Source of the DNA: Haberlea rhodopensis | Taxonomy: Eukaryota > Streptophyta > Magnoliopsida > Lamiales > Gesneriaceae | Assembly: GCA_907163345.1 (NCBI GenBank) | Contig: CAJQUN010000055.1 | Location: forward strand, 372,001-436,000 | DNA: 64,000 nucleotides | Direction: 5' to 3' | Shown here: positions 33,601-46,356 of the stretch, piece by piece | How positions within the stretch are numbered: the first letter of the stretch is position 1 | Layout of the letters: each line of letters begins with the position of its first letter | The notes under the pieces: model-generated | The model's database searches: none | What the model saw: only the letters and a program-made list of their open reading frames with translations | Told to the model about the DNA's origin: nothing | Translations under genes and position numbers: made by a program

Positions 33601-36049
33601 ACCAACAGAAGCTCATTTGATATTGGTTACACTACCCCAAAGAAACAAAACTTGTGGAACACTATTTTCAGGTTTGGTTCTTATCCATTGAAATTTCAAA
33701 CTGCAACCAATAACTCAACACTACTAGCTTGGTACCATGTGACAGTTGTTACTTATGCATAGGCTTGGCAAACGTGTGGGCCATGCCGGCCCGCCGAAAC
33801 GGGGCTGTGCATTTGTTGTTTTATGCTGAGCCCGGCCATATTGATTCTTTTATTTTTCAAAAATTACCCATGGGCCAAAAGTGGCAGCCTGGCACAACTC
33901 TTGAAGAACGGGCCATCCCGGGCCACGGGCAGCCCTGTCCGTTTATCATCTCTACTTATGCAGATACACCCGTGCGCAAATTAGAATGTTAGTTCAGTGG
34001 CTCAAGTTTGATGGATAGTCATGAAAAGCAGAATCTAGAATACGCCAACCACACATTAAGGCAGATGATGAAAAATACACTTGGAAATGCTGTAGAACTT
34101 ACCCTTCAGAAATTGCAGTTTTCCCAACACCCGGTTCACCAATGAGAACGGGATTATTTTTGGTTCTCCTTGAAAGAATCTGAATGCATCGGCGTATCTC
34201 ATCATCTCTTCCTATGACAGGGTCCAGCTTTCCTGCTTTTGCCATGGCTGTTAAATCTTTTCCGTATTTTTCCAGTGCTTCATACTTCCCTTCAGGATCT
34301 GTACAGAAATAATATACAAAATATCATTTGAAGCAAAGTTAAGACATAAATTGAAGACTAGAAAACAAAAACACTGAAGCCATAATCCAATCCCACCAAA
34401 CATGTTCGCAAGAATATACATATAGAGAGAGAGTTTGGATTTATAAATTTAAGCAGTTCTTGTTGAAACAAACGGATAGAAAAATAGATTCAAGCAAGAG
34501 CAACCTCATTCCACTGGTTAGAACATATTATGCTGCTTTCAAAGTATTATTAAACGTTTTGAAATTTTTAAACAAGCAGTTTTTCCATCATAACTGGACG
34601 CATAACTATGATTTCATTTGAAGACAAAAGCCTGCAAAAGATGATAATGGTTACAATTGTCAACATGGATCCCCAAGGCTCCACCACGTTATTCAGAATG
34701 AATAGAAATTATGAAGAAAATAACATAACTTGAAACTTTTCCAGCCTAGATTATAAGAATTTCAATCTCCTCCACAGCGTCCAAACAATCTCAAGAGCTT
34801 ATGTCAACAAGAAGCTAATATAATTAACAATCTCAACTTCTCTTCTCAAGCAAATGTAAAACCAAATCAAAAGTAATAAAGGAATCATAAGACAGAAAAG
34901 TTTATAACAGTTCAAACAAATACTACCTTGATCAATAACTGTCTGCTTTCCCCTTATGGCCTGAACTGCATCTTTCACAGCTTTCTGGGAGAGCTTAAAA
35001 TCCTTAAATAACTGTTTCCCAAACCTGTTATCTTGGCAGAATCCAAGAACTAAATGCTCCACTGAGATAAATGAATCACCATACTCTTTCATGTGCTCTC
35101 TGGCTCGCTGTATAAGCCCTTCCAGATCCCTTCCCAGCATGGATCCGGCCGACTCCCCAAGAACCTAACATAGCATCCATCCACAGAAAGTAATCATTAA
35201 ATCACCTAAATAGTTCATCAAAAAGTCCCGACTTCAATCCAAGGAGCTAATGTAAGTTCACATATAATAGTATGCAGGATCAAAAATTGAAAATGCATGC
35301 AGTGAACAGTTTAGGAAAAAAAGATGCTTCTTGTCACCCAAGCCTTTGTAAGAAGTATAAGCAACAAATTAATGAAAGACCCGCAGTGTACATCCTAACT
35401 CTGATTCCTAATTAAGACTACCATGATTGAACAAACAGATACAATCTCCTTCTCAACCTCACAAGTTAAATAAACAAAACAGTTAACATTATCAAACTAC
35501 CTTTGGCTGGCGCTGAATGTACTTATCCGTAGCTTCAAGAAGTCTTGTATTATCAACACCAGCCTTGGAGAATATCCGGCGTGCAAGCCCGTTCTTCTGC
35601 TCCAAAAGTGCTTTCATCAAATGCTCCGTCTCCACTATCTGATGTTTGTTCTCCTTTGCAACTTCCGGCGACGACACAATCGCTTGCCATGCCATTTCCG
35701 TAAATTCCGCCTGCGTGATCTGCTGCATTGAAAAAAATAAACCACCATAATAAGCTAACAGTCAAATTCCACCTAAAAAGCAAAATAAAATTCACAATCA
35801 ACTCACTCGTCCAGTAGATGCCTCACACCGCACGACAAACGACCTCGATTTTCTTCGAAATTTATCAAAATTGCGAGTAAAAGAAACACTGTTGCTCTTC
35901 AACTTCAACGAATTAATCCTCTTCCACCCTAGAGGTTTTTCTTGGAAGTTTACGCACAACGGTTGCCGAGAAAACAAGGCAGTTCTAGCTGCATATTCCG
36001 ATGGCCGAACACAAACTTTAGCAGCGGAGAACGTCGTCGTAGCGGCCAT
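30689..36049 (-). CDS. CLPB3: Chaperone protein ClpB3, chloroplastic (Hsp100 disaggregase)
   Basis: Ten exons: 35807-36049, 35501-35722, 34927-35164, 34103-34298, 33460-33514, 33224-33374, 32778-33086, 32203-32468, 31175-32101 and 30689-31015. All phases match and give 977 residues, the plastid ClpB length. Residues about 1-75 are a Ser/Arg/Lys-rich transit peptide (MAATTTFSAAKVCVRPSEY...). Then come the Clp-N repeats (about 85-230) and AAA1 with Walker A GEPGVGKT at 288-295 and Walker B ILFIDEIH-type (VLFIDEIHTV). The coiled-coil middle domain covers about 475-600; AAA2 has Walker A GPTGVGKT at 691-698 and VILFDEIEKAH. A ClpB D2-small domain follows. It is an ATP-driven hexamer that dissolves aggregates in the plastid stroma and supports chloroplast development (APG6 in Arabidopsis). 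The start is the first ATG; a TTG three codons upstream is not used. Intron 4 holds a MITE. Confidence 0.98.
33760..33954. mobile_element. hAT-type MITE in CLPB3 intron 4
   Basis: Perfect 8-bp TSD CTTATGCA at 33752-33759 and 33955-33962. Left end TAGGCTTGGCAAACG, reversed right end TAGAGATGATAAACG. The 195-bp body has GCCGGCCCGCC and GGGCCATCCCGGGCCACGGG words, the GGCCC version of the GC-rich arms seen in the other copies. It interrupts no exon. Confidence 0.82.
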
Positions 36050-37456
36050 TGAATACAAACTCAGGTCAATATCTAGGGCTTTAATTTCTCAGCGAAGACT
36101 TGCAGTTAAGGATTGAAGGATTGCCTCTGCCTGGGCATTTAAGACGAAGGAAAGAGGACTCTAGCAAATTCGAGGCGGTGTATTTTGCGAGCCAAGCTAA
36201 ATTAGAGAGTTCCGGATTGAATTTGATACCGTCACCCGTGAGTGAGCAGTTAAGCAATGTTTTTCCCCTACACGTGGCAAGACATGGATGGCCAGTTTTC
36301 CATATTAGAGTTTAGACCGAGTATGTGGGGCCATGTCGAGTTTTTTTTTTTTTTTTTTTTAATATTTAGGAGGTCTCAAATCCGAAAATATTCCAATAAC
36401 AATAGATGTTACCGAGAGGCTATATGTGATCTTATATTTTATATCAAAATAATTTTTATTTCCTTTCAACAGAATATGATAAATTAATAATATTTTGCAC
36501 CAACGTTGATTTTTTATTTTTGATCATATATTTTATATCAAATAAATTTTTATTTCCTTTTAACCGAAAATGATAAATTAATGATATTTTGCACTAATGT
36601 TGACCGTTAAACTGTTTGGTAAAATGGATAAGATATGATAAGTGAGTGATGGATAATTAAAAATTATGCATCATCCACCATTATTAATATACCAAACGGT
36701 TCAACGTTTTAATGTAGTGTCTTATTCAACAGTTTATCATTAAATTGTTGAAGTCGATTACGTTCGTCGAAAATAACAATATAAAGATAATTATGTTAGC
36801 TTCGATCCAAAATCTGTGAATAAAACTTTAAATTAAATAGAGATGCTACAATGGCAAAACTAAGTCGTTCAATCTTGGATGTACAGGAGCGAGGGCCAAA
36901 GCTCTGCTTCGATCCACCACCGGATACTCGAAATCAATTCAGGAACGATGATTGAAACATACAAACAGCAAAAAGTGCCAAAAAACGAGAAGAAAAAAAA
37001 ACGTAGATTGATATGTAAAAATTCATTGATAAAAAAATTCAATTACACCTCCAAAATCTTCTGCGCGATTATAGTACATAATGAATACTTGTAACCTATG
37101 ATTATGTAACCACCTCAATACCTACAAACAGAATCGCCATTAACGCGAATCCTAGCTGTGTGTTTCATGCATAAATAAGTAATATCGAGTTCAACAAATA
37201 AAGTTTTTTTCAAAAAAAAAAAAGGTAGAAAAATGAATAAATGCTACTATACAGAAAGAACCAATTCCATACCCAATATATATAGATACATGTCCCCTGT
37301 CTTCCAGAAACCGGGACAGCAGATCCTGGTATTGTACGAGGCCGTTTTGAACCAGTTTTGAGTTTACCTCATTATGGGTCAATAGCATATCAACAATATC
37401 TCAAAGAATCGTTGAGAAAACCTCATAATCCCTCCACCTTCTATAGCGTTTGGTTA
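36050..37456. other. CLPB3 promoter side and GAUT 3' flank
   Basis: 36050-36320 is a moderately GC-rich 5' UTR/promoter for CLPB3. No convincing heat-shock element (GAAnnTTCnnGAA) was found by eye. A T run lies at 36341-36360. At about 36609-36702, AACTGTTTGGTA and TACCAAACGGTT face each other and may bound a small MITE. No other gene is seen. Confidence 0.35.
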
Positions 37457-40400
37457 TTACTCCAATATGTGGCAATTTCGAATAAATTCATTTGAATAAT
37501 TAACATATTTAGTCCAATAAGGACGTAGATGCTCAAAACCAATCTCCAACCATGGTTTTGACTGGCCATTATAGTGAATCACTGCGGCCTTTTTCACATT
37601 TTCGATGTTAGTGTTATTCTGATAACCCAAGCCAAGCATGTGCCAAGATGGATCGATTGGGTGCACCAGACCTTTAAATGCAATCAAAGCTGGAGGAAGG
37701 GTTCCAAGTTTCCACAGAGTAAGATTTGATTTCAGATTCTGCAACATAAACTGAGTAAGAACTAGACCACGACAGTTGTGCAAAGGATGAGGCAATGGAG
37801 GCAAGCTGACATACTAGAACATGGCTAAACCACACAAATTGATAATGGAACTCTCACAATATAAAATAGAACCAATCCCGCTCAGAATAGGTGTCGTGCT
37901 ATGTAGTAGTAGCCTAAACGAAATGAGTACCTGACTTTCGATAGCATGTTAGATTTGCGTAGGAATGACAGAAATAACATTGAAGGAGTAGAGTTTGTAA
38001 ACTCTAACAAAAAAATGACAAGCAGCAGGATACGACCCTGTGGATCCAACTTTGTGCTGAGATTGTGTTGGGTTTATCGTAGGCACCCTCAACATGAAAA
38101 ATTGAAGGATATCTTAATAATTTCAACGCAATTTTCTATTAACCTCAAATCGCACTGTGTGTCAACATAAACTCTCTTGATTTATAATGTAACTTTCATA
38201 ATAAATAAAGCGATTCTCTGTGCAATGTTTCTTCCTTTCGATTAGCATTAATCCATATAAATGGCGCATCTTAGTCATTTATTTCTTCTCATATTTCATC
38301 TGGTGTTCCTCACATAAAGTTGAATCAACCTATTTAAAAGCAAACTCTTGAAAATAGAGACGTTAATTTCCATTTTCAGAAACAATCCCCCTTTTTCCTC
38401 ACACCTACTTACCAAGACGGACATTAAGACAATGAAAAAATACATAAAAAATCATACCTCCTTAAGCCAGGTGTGATAAGTCTCTCTGATATTTGTCTTT
38501 CTCCATGCTTGCAAGTCAAAGATATTCATCCCATATGCCCAGGCACATTCGTCAGGATTTAAATTATTTGCTATTAGCGGATGAGAGAAGTTGAAGTAGT
38601 TCCTAAATCGTTTAGACATGACCCATTCATCTTCGCCTTTGCAAGTTTCAACAGCTCCATTAACTTTTCCATTAAGATCAAAATCCCAGAGAGGGGACAA
38701 ATCACGTTGAATTACAACATCATCATCTAAGAACACCACCTTATCAAGTTCTGGGAATAGCTGTATCATAGCAACAAAAATTATTCTCCGCATTGAAGGA
38801 ATGAGAGACATAACAGGGACAAAAATATAAACTGGCAAAATTATTTTTCAATACCAGCTGCAACATAATACAATTTCAACAAAGAAACTAGGTCAGAAAG
38901 TAAAATTATACGACTGATGCCTTGAAAAAAGGCTTTCTATTCAGACAAACCAAGACCATGCTCTAATAATTTGATACTGACTAAACCTTTTCTAATTCTA
39001 CTTCACGTTAATGATTGTAATAAAAAAAAGTTCTTAAATCATTCAGAAACTAAAAAATATTACCGATTTATTATGAAACACAACCTTTAGCCCAAGTAAA
39101 TTTACAATCAATATATTGACAAAAACCCTACTCCATTTTCTTCAGCAATTGGTTTTGTATCGGATCCAACCTATTGATAACCCTACGTAAACGGAATTTT
39201 TGGTCCTTTGCAGGGACAAGCACAAGCATCATCCAGACTCATTTAGTTATCATATGAGAATAAGGCCAAAACAGAAAATGCACTGCAGTTGGTTAGCAGG
39301 CATATGCCCTGTAAGCATTCCAAGTTGGCGATATGCGTAGCATATCCAACTACGGCAAGTACATCTTCATAATTCTAACAGAATAAAAAATACAGTGAAC
39401 ATAAAGTATATCAAATGATTATTCATTACCTCTGGTAGATATATACGAAGATGGTTGAGCAATGAGATGTACTTTGGACTTCTAGCTTGTAATTTTGAGG
39501 CAAATGTTCGTGGGGTGGTATTACTGAGATTGGTCCCGGCTATATGATTCCCATGGTAGTAATGCCGAATGCCATAATGGTTCTCCACAGCTTCAAGGAC
39601 CGGAACATTCTCTCTCGTTAACCAATCAAACTGATGAATACCCTTTACTTCAACTATAGCAGGAGACACAGAATTCAGGGCAAACCATGAATGCATGCCT
39701 GCATATGTTTTCTTGTCAGTTATGACATGGAAAACAATCTTTTCAGGATTTAATGATGACTGTATGGCAGAGGTGACGACAACTGCAGCAGCAAGAATAT
39801 TATCTGTTGACACCACAAAGTGATGGTAGAAGTTGTCAGAAAGCGAAGGACGTAACTCGGGAGACGGTAACTGTTGTCGTGCATGAGCATTTGAAGAATA
39901 TTCATCAGTCAGCCTCAATGAAAGGCAGTTAATTCCTTTGGGGACTGCACTGGCTGCAAAGTGTTTATTTGTTAGCTCGGCAAACTTGGACTCCCTGATC
40001 TCTCTTTCAGATCTCTCCATCTGTTATGCAAAATAATAATAATAATAACTTACAACAACTAGAGGATAATTGTCGACCAAAGTGGAATATCCAAATTAAG
40101 TTATGACTAATAGCAATTCCCACTAATGATTATAATTATTTTGTAACAAGGACTACACGGTTCAGTAAACATGCTTAATAGATGAAATTTCATATCATTA
40201 TATTTAAAATCAGTCTTTTAAAGATAAATTGTAATGAATTGAAAGGCAAAGTAATGGGAAAAGTTATTGAGATGAGATTTATGTTTGAGGCCAAAACTGG
40301 GGTACGAGGGGAAAATAAAAGCTAAGGGGGTTGCTAAACTTATCTTAATTAGTTTACAAGCTCCTAAATCTTATAACTCGTTTAGAAGCTTATAATTAGT

Positions 40401-42185
40401 ATAGTCATATTATTAAAATAAGTTGTTAAACATATTTGGATAAAATAAGATAAGTGAGCTTATATTGATATGTTTGACATTATAAGATCTTTTTATTACC
40501 ATAATCATAAAAAAGGACAATATACTATGAAAATAATGAAAATATTTATTTTTGGATAAACATGTGGGGACATTTTTGATCTTTTAAAACATTAAAATAA
40601 GTTACGGTGACCCGGTTCTTTTAAATAGCTCATAAGCTGTCAAACAAATTATTTTTTAATCTTATATTCTTTTAAAAAAAAATTACCATACATTTTTAGA
40701 GCTTATAAGCTGTTTTAAATAGCTTATAAGCTCAAAACACATAGGCTCTAAATACACAACAATCACAATCTCACAAGTCAAAAAACCATTCATAATAATG
40801 CCTTATGCGAACTGGGGCTGGCAGAACACGTAGACCAAGTATTAAGAGAAAATATGAAGAAATAGAACCAGCGATCACATACCATCCCTTTCAAAATCAA
40901 TGCAAACCCCTTAGAACTGTACTTGTTGTTTTTCATATCAGAAACAAGTTGACTAAAAGTTTCTGGAAGCTTCAGAGCATCAGGGACTTTCTCTGAGTTC
41001 ACTTGATTCATGATCTTAACAAAATCCTTCACCATCCTCTGTAACTTCAGAAAACATCACTAAGGCTCAACTTTGAAATGAGAGATAAGTTACCACCGAA
41101 TAATAAATAATCTTAAAAGGATTAAACCACAATAAATAAACACTGATAAATTACAGAAGAACAGAGGAAGTATACCATAGAATCATCTCTTCTTCCAAGA
41201 AGCTTTGGCCCCAATCGCCTTCCTAAACAATCTGGAAACAACAGAAAATATAACAAGCTCACCAAAACATAATATATCTCTACATGTGTATGCATGTAGA
41301 CAAATCTGTCACCATAATTAATAGAATGAAGGACAACATCAACATGATGAACCAAAAGTTCGAGACACACCTGTTTTAAGCTATATCAGATGCACATGTG
41401 GGTAAAATTAAAAATAATTATTAAAAAAAGAGTTTTTGTCACTAATGAACCCAAAAAATAAAGTACAAGTAAAAAAACGTGGCAAATCAATAAGTTTTTG
41501 GCACCTGAAAAAAGAAATTTCCATAAACTTCTATTTTGTAAAATACACAAATATGCAGGCTGATAAATTTGCAGACATAATCCATTGTTAAAAATTGCCA
41601 AAGAGAGCTCAACATGGATTCATTATTTTAATTCCGCTAAATTCCACTAGAGCCAATTGACCTGAAATAGTTTCTCAAAGGCAACAAGCCGATTGAGAAG
41701 CAACAAAAACTTTGGAGGATTTTCAAGAGTTTCATGGAAAGGTAATGAAGCCACCACGTAACTTGCGGAGAGAAAAACCACGTTAATCTATTCAACTTGC
41801 TAAACTGGAGACAAATCAACATCTACAAACAACAATTCTCAACACAACCAACTCTCTACTTCTCATAGTCAAAGTATACAGAACATATCAAGATCTAACT
41901 CATGCGACGCTAATATAGTCACGTAAGAGAAACACAAAAATCTGAAGGAAATGTGGAATTACCAATAGAGGAGCACTTGTTAACACCTTCCAGGGTGATG
42001 AGGGCAGTAAGAATGAAGACAAAAGGCAACAAAAAAGCAAGAATCAAAACGGTGTGGAAGAGAGCGCGGTAGGATATGTGACGAGGTGCGACCTTGATCT
42101 TCATCAAATCCCCCCCTCCGTTGCCATTGCCATTTCCAGAACAAATTGTTATGCTTCTCATGCTAGGTGAGAAGCGCAGGTGCAT
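37457..42185 (-). CDS. GAUT14: Galacturonosyltransferase, GAUT13/GAUT14 type
   Basis: Six exons: 41963-42185, 41176-41231, 40883-41038, 39430-40020, 38458-38760 and 37457-37738. They join in phase into 536 residues, close to the ~533 of Arabidopsis GAUT13/14. The start is the ATG giving MHLRFSPSMRSIT, as in those proteins. It is a type II Golgi membrane protein: cytosolic tail 1-40, one membrane anchor at about 41-64 (LFHTVLILAFLLPFVFILTA), stem, then a GT8 domain. The nucleotide-sugar/metal motif is VFLDDDVV with D354-D356; other GT8 landmarks are HYYHGNHIAG, CAWAYGMNIFDL, WHMLGLGY and VIHYNGQSKPW. It should transfer galacturonic acid from UDP-GalA to homogalacturonan (pectin). GAUT13 and GAUT14 are too alike to tell apart here, so the symbol marks the pair. 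Confidence 0.96.
40330..40750. mobile_element. AGCTTATAAGCT-rich MITE in GAUT intron 3
   Basis: This intronic stretch repeats TTATAAGCT/AGCTTATAA words on both strands (for example GAGCTTATAAGCTG then TAGCTTATAAGCTC at 40701-40732), a composition typical of a common plant MITE group. Exact ends and TSD were not resolved. Confidence 0.45.
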
Positions 42186-44383
42186 CTTCCTCCTCCAAAA
42201 CCACAACCACTATCGTCCCCTCCTCAAACCAAACGAATCACCACTTTCAACACCACAAAAGCTAAGAATACCCTCATCACCTTTAACTATTCGGAAATGA
42301 TAACGCACTCCTCACCATCAGATCCGTCACCGTCGGCCACCGCAGCTAATCGCTTCCGAAACAACACAACACTCACGACTAGGGTTTCCTATTCCTCTCC
42401 TTATTTCCCAATTATGAGCATATGCATGTATTTATCTCCTCCAAAAACAAATCATACACATCAATCAGTTGATCATCAAAAGCAAATCAGATCAACGAAT
42501 AAATAATTCCCTCTCAAGATCGACCTCTTCCATTCCAATTGAAGCATTTCTCTGTCCTGTCGGAAGAGGGAAAATCGAGAGAGAAATTATTGCGCGTACA
42601 ATCTTCAATTTGATTGGTGGATCGCGCTGATAGTCGATGAAAATACTCCTGTTTGAAAAGTAAAATTGAAAATTAATTAATCAATAATTGCAATTAATTA
42701 CAATAATGATATAATTAGAAGTATATGCAAATTATTTTCTTTGTCAAAGACGTGTTTGTTGCTTCTACGTAGCATAAAGAGGACAGGTTTGACTTAAAAA
42801 TCAACATATAATAGACGGTAGAAAGCCGAAACAATTTTAGGTAATGCACTTAACCTTTTAAATAATATTTGGGAACAGTTTTTTAATATATTATGGCTGC
42901 ACATTTCCTCATATTTTATAAAAATGTGCAGTTAATTTTTTTTTCAGAAAAAAAATACAAAAAATGTGAAGTTAAATTTTCCTCCCTCCAATTTCACCTT
43001 GAAAGTTAATATACAGTGCATCTTTTTTATTTGGATATATGAGATAAATTTAATTTAGATATTTGTGGTCTATTTTTTTTTTTTTAAATCACAATTGAAT
43101 CATTGAATCTAGCATGAGCATATTACAATCATGCTAGAATCTCAGTTCTAGAACAAATGTCATGTCACACAGATGACTATATGAATATGTTACTTTCGAT
43201 CATATCACTTGTTGAAATAAAAACAAAGAAGAAAAGTCTTTACTCATAGAAAACAATATACTCTTTCAAAATTTATCGATCGTTTCTCCACTTCATTCAA
43301 TCATTAGATAAACGTATGTTTTAATTAGATCAAAATCATACTTCACATGATCTACTTCTATTTGTATAATTAACCTACTATCTTCCTCCTAGCCAAATAC
43401 AACTCAAACGGCTCCACCAATTCCGCCTTCTCAAACGCCATCCTCGAAAGAAAAGATGTGAAACTTTCAATGAAACCCAACGTCCTTCTAAAGTATAAGA
43501 TACATACCATTTGATTTTAAGTGATACGATTGGATATAAGTTATATTATGATTATGTAAATAGCTCGATAAGATATGAAATAGTAACATATAAATATTAT
43601 TATGTTTGGTTTGAATTATTAACATTGAGATTAAGATTATGATTAGATGCTAAATTATTGTTTTACCTTTAGTTTGGCTCAGTAGAAAATCAATAACTAT
43701 TATTTTCTTAAAAATATAATTCCATCGATATTCATTATTATCACCATAATAAATAATGTATACATTTCGAAACTTTCAATACATAATACTCCATTTATCA
43801 TCTACATAAATTGATATTTATATATAATTACTAATATAATTACACAAAATCTTATTAATCTACTAAACATTGTTTTTAATTATTTACCAACCAAATTCAC
43901 CCATAACAATTATCAGCCTTGACCACAACCGCCGCTGCCGACTCCCCAGCTTGCGACCCCATCATCACCAGCAGGTTCAAAACCAACACACATATACACT
44001 TTTATTGCAAAGAAAAATATCTATTTGTTCTATGTTAATTTTTGGATTCACTTTTATAAAGTAGGGTTTTATTTGACGTAAAAATATGGGTAGTTAAGTA
44101 AATTTAATCACAAACAGGTGATAAATTATCCCTTCTATTTTGCAGCCTAAAGATTACTAATGGATTGTACAGAATCCAACCAAACAAGAGATAAGCTGGA
44201 TTCTTTAGCAATCCAGACTACCGAACACTGCTTAACAAGATGATACTGGCATCAGGTTGAAAGACGTGAATCACATCCCAACAGTCAGCCAGCTCCATTC
44301 TTCGTGCCATAAGATAAGTCCCAAAACGTCCTGAGCAAACCGAGTAAACCATAGGGAAAGAATGATTAGATAAAGTCAAGAAA
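42186..44383. other. GAUT upstream region and AT-rich intergenic DNA
   Basis: 42186-42640 holds pyrimidine-rich 5' UTR/promoter-like sequence of the GAUT gene. Open frames there (42180-42506 plus) are antisense Pro/Ser/Thr-rich artefacts. Farther on, ACCATTTGATTTTAAG near 43509 and ACCAAACAAGAG near 44181 look like pieces of MITEs. No gene is supported. Confidence 0.35.
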
Positions 44384-44477
44384 GATAACCCAATGGAGTT
44401 TTATTCCATTTGACATCGTAAATGAAGAAAGATAACCCAATAGAGTTTTATTCCATTTGACATCGTAAATGAGATGG
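44384..44477. repeat. 47-bp tandem duplication
   Basis: GATAACCCAATGGAGTTTTA and the following bases to about 44430 recur at 44431-44477 with one or two changes. The duplication abuts a SINE fragment. Confidence 0.85.
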
Positions 44478-44590
44478 GGTGAACCTTGGCGCATAGGTCA
44501 CGGGTTCGTAAATGTATGCAGCATTGCAGGGTAATGCTGCATACATTAGGTCCAATGGGCTCGACCTCTCCTGGACCCCATGCATCGCAG
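44478..44590 (+). mobile_element. Au-SINE-like element, partly deleted
   Basis: GGCGCATAGGTCACGGGTTCG carries the B box. It is followed by GCATTGCAGGGTAATGCTGC, ACATTAGGTCCAATGGGCTC and CTGGACCCCATGCATCGCAG. These are the Au SINE blocks in order, but the 3' GAGCTT.GTGCACC block is missing. Confidence 0.55.
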
Positions 44591-45202
44591 ATCGAAAATG
44601 AGATGTTAGTTCGCAAAATCACTTCACGTGCAGTTTTTACAACAGGAAGAAAGAGGATACCACCCCAAGTGGTCACAAACGAAATATATCGGGCAGTAGA
44701 CCAGTCGCTTGCAGGGGAAGCCAGATTTACAATTCCGAAGACAAAGATTGTGGACTGATAAAAATCTTAACAGCAAATATGATGTATTGTATCAGAGGAT
44801 TAGGTAGATGACAAGAGTCAAGGTTTCCAGCCTAGGTGTTGGACATTGAATGCATAATCTTAAAAGACCTGACTAATTATAAGGTAATATGCATTAGTGT
44901 TCATTCATGCAAATATTAGCAAAGTGTAGTGTATCAACTTTTAGTCGTAGAGCAAGCTGAAGGTAAACTAGTAAATTGTAAACGACTCAACAGACTCAAA
45001 CATACACAGTTCTCTAATTGTTCTCCGAAAAATTACTTCGCATTCAAAGGAGAGACTAATAACTGAGATGTACACAGTTTTTTTAAAAAAAATCAGCTCA
45101 GTTCAGGCCCAATTGCAGCCCCTATTCCTGATGAGAGGCTAATACAACACTCGAACATTCTCACCACAAATTCAGCAATCCAAAAGAAAAGAATCTCACA
45201 AT
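44591..45202. other. Intergenic, no gene seen
   Basis: The ORF at 44486-44758 runs through the SINE and is unlikely to be a gene. Nothing else is recognised. Confidence 0.3.
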
Positions 45203-46356
45203 TAGGGGTGTAACTGGTGGGTTTGGGCGGGTAAGCATGAAATCGCCCAACCCGCGGCATGATATCGGGTGAAGTGTGGGTGCAGGTAAATAGTGGGTCA
45301 AATGGAAATATATTATAATTAGTACATTTTACAGTTTCTTAAACTAAGGTATTCATTGTCGATGATAATAAACAGAAGTAAAACTAAATAAAATTTGAGA
45401 ACATAAAATAATAAAGATATAAACGCATGTGAACAAAAATACTTTCCGAGACATAATTATCAAATCATTTACAATTAAAAATCAAAGATGTTTAAATCCA
45501 TGGATCACCAAGCATAATAGGTTATTCACTAAAATAGTACACAAGAAATCAAAAAAACTGAACCATTGGTGCTTACTGTCAAAGCACAACCAAAATTGGC
45601 ATTGGGCTCAATTCTTGTGTGGCATTTGTTCTTACAGTCACCTGCTCCATTCGTTTGTGGAAAAGACGAAAAAACATTCTTCGAGCTCAGACAATTGCAG
45701 GCGAGCTTGTCCACACACCAAAAAATTTCAAATTTGAAGCAAATTTCGGCACGCCCGGAACTAAAAGAAAATAATTCAACAATAGTTGGAAGTTTTTCAC
45801 CGCAAAGATACGAAACAAAACATTCCAAGAAAACGAGTGAATTTTCTGTATTAAAATAAAAGCCACTACATCACCACTTTACAAAGTAAAACCCATACAA
45901 TCAAAAATAAAAATAAAAAAATAAAGGAAACTAAGTTTTACCTTCCAGCTGAAACGAGAGTAGCATATAAAACAAATATTTTATCCTTTAGTGTAGAGAT
46001 AAAATGTCTTAAATTCTTTGAAAATGAGAAAAAGTGAGAGGCAACGTGGAAGAGGGCTTGCTGTTTGTGTCTTGGAGAGGAATGACTGACAATTACAATA
46101 TTAGGTTAAAAAATTATAATTTACAATTTAAACCCTTAAAATATTTAATTTTGTACTTTAAGATACCTAAAATATAAAGATGCGGGTTGATTGGCCAGAT
46201 AGAGGTGCAAAAATCCACTAACCCGCCCACATAAATGCGGGTAGCTCGATTTTTCAACTACGACTCATTTTTACGAATTTTGAAACGGCGGATACAGGTG
46301 GGTGAATGCGGGTCGGGCGGGTGGGTTGGGTTATGCGATTTTTTTGTACACCTCTA
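45203..46356. mobile_element. Larger hAT-like element with GGGCGGGT arms
   Basis: Left end TAGGGGTGTAACTGGTGGGT with GGGCGGGTAAGC faces a right end that reversed reads TAGAGGTGTACAAAAAAATC, then CCCAACCCACCCGCCCG. TCACAAT occurs right before the left end and again three bases after the right end (TGG between), a probable decayed 8-bp TSD. The ~1.15-kb length exceeds the other copies. It has ORFs on both strands (45429-45737 plus; 45529-45828 minus, Cys-rich) that are not recognised as transposase. It may contain captured sequence or a deleted autonomous element's flanks. Confidence 0.6.

Noticed and set aside
36053..36058. Upstream start for CLPB3 three codons before the ATG
   Set aside because: The codon is TTG, not ATG; the ATG at 36049 begins a normal transit peptide.
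36100..36320. Heat-shock elements upstream of CLPB3
   Set aside because: TTCCGGA and TTCGAGG occur, but no proper run of alternating GAA/TTC blocks was found.
42094..42506. Plus-strand Pro/Ser/Thr-rich ORFs
   Set aside because: Antisense to GAUT exon 1 and its 5' UTR; pyrimidine-rich leader read backwards.
45566..45859. Plus-strand ORF of 97 codons as a gene
   Set aside because: Inside a transposon-like element, overlapped by open frames in two other phases, with no recognised domain.
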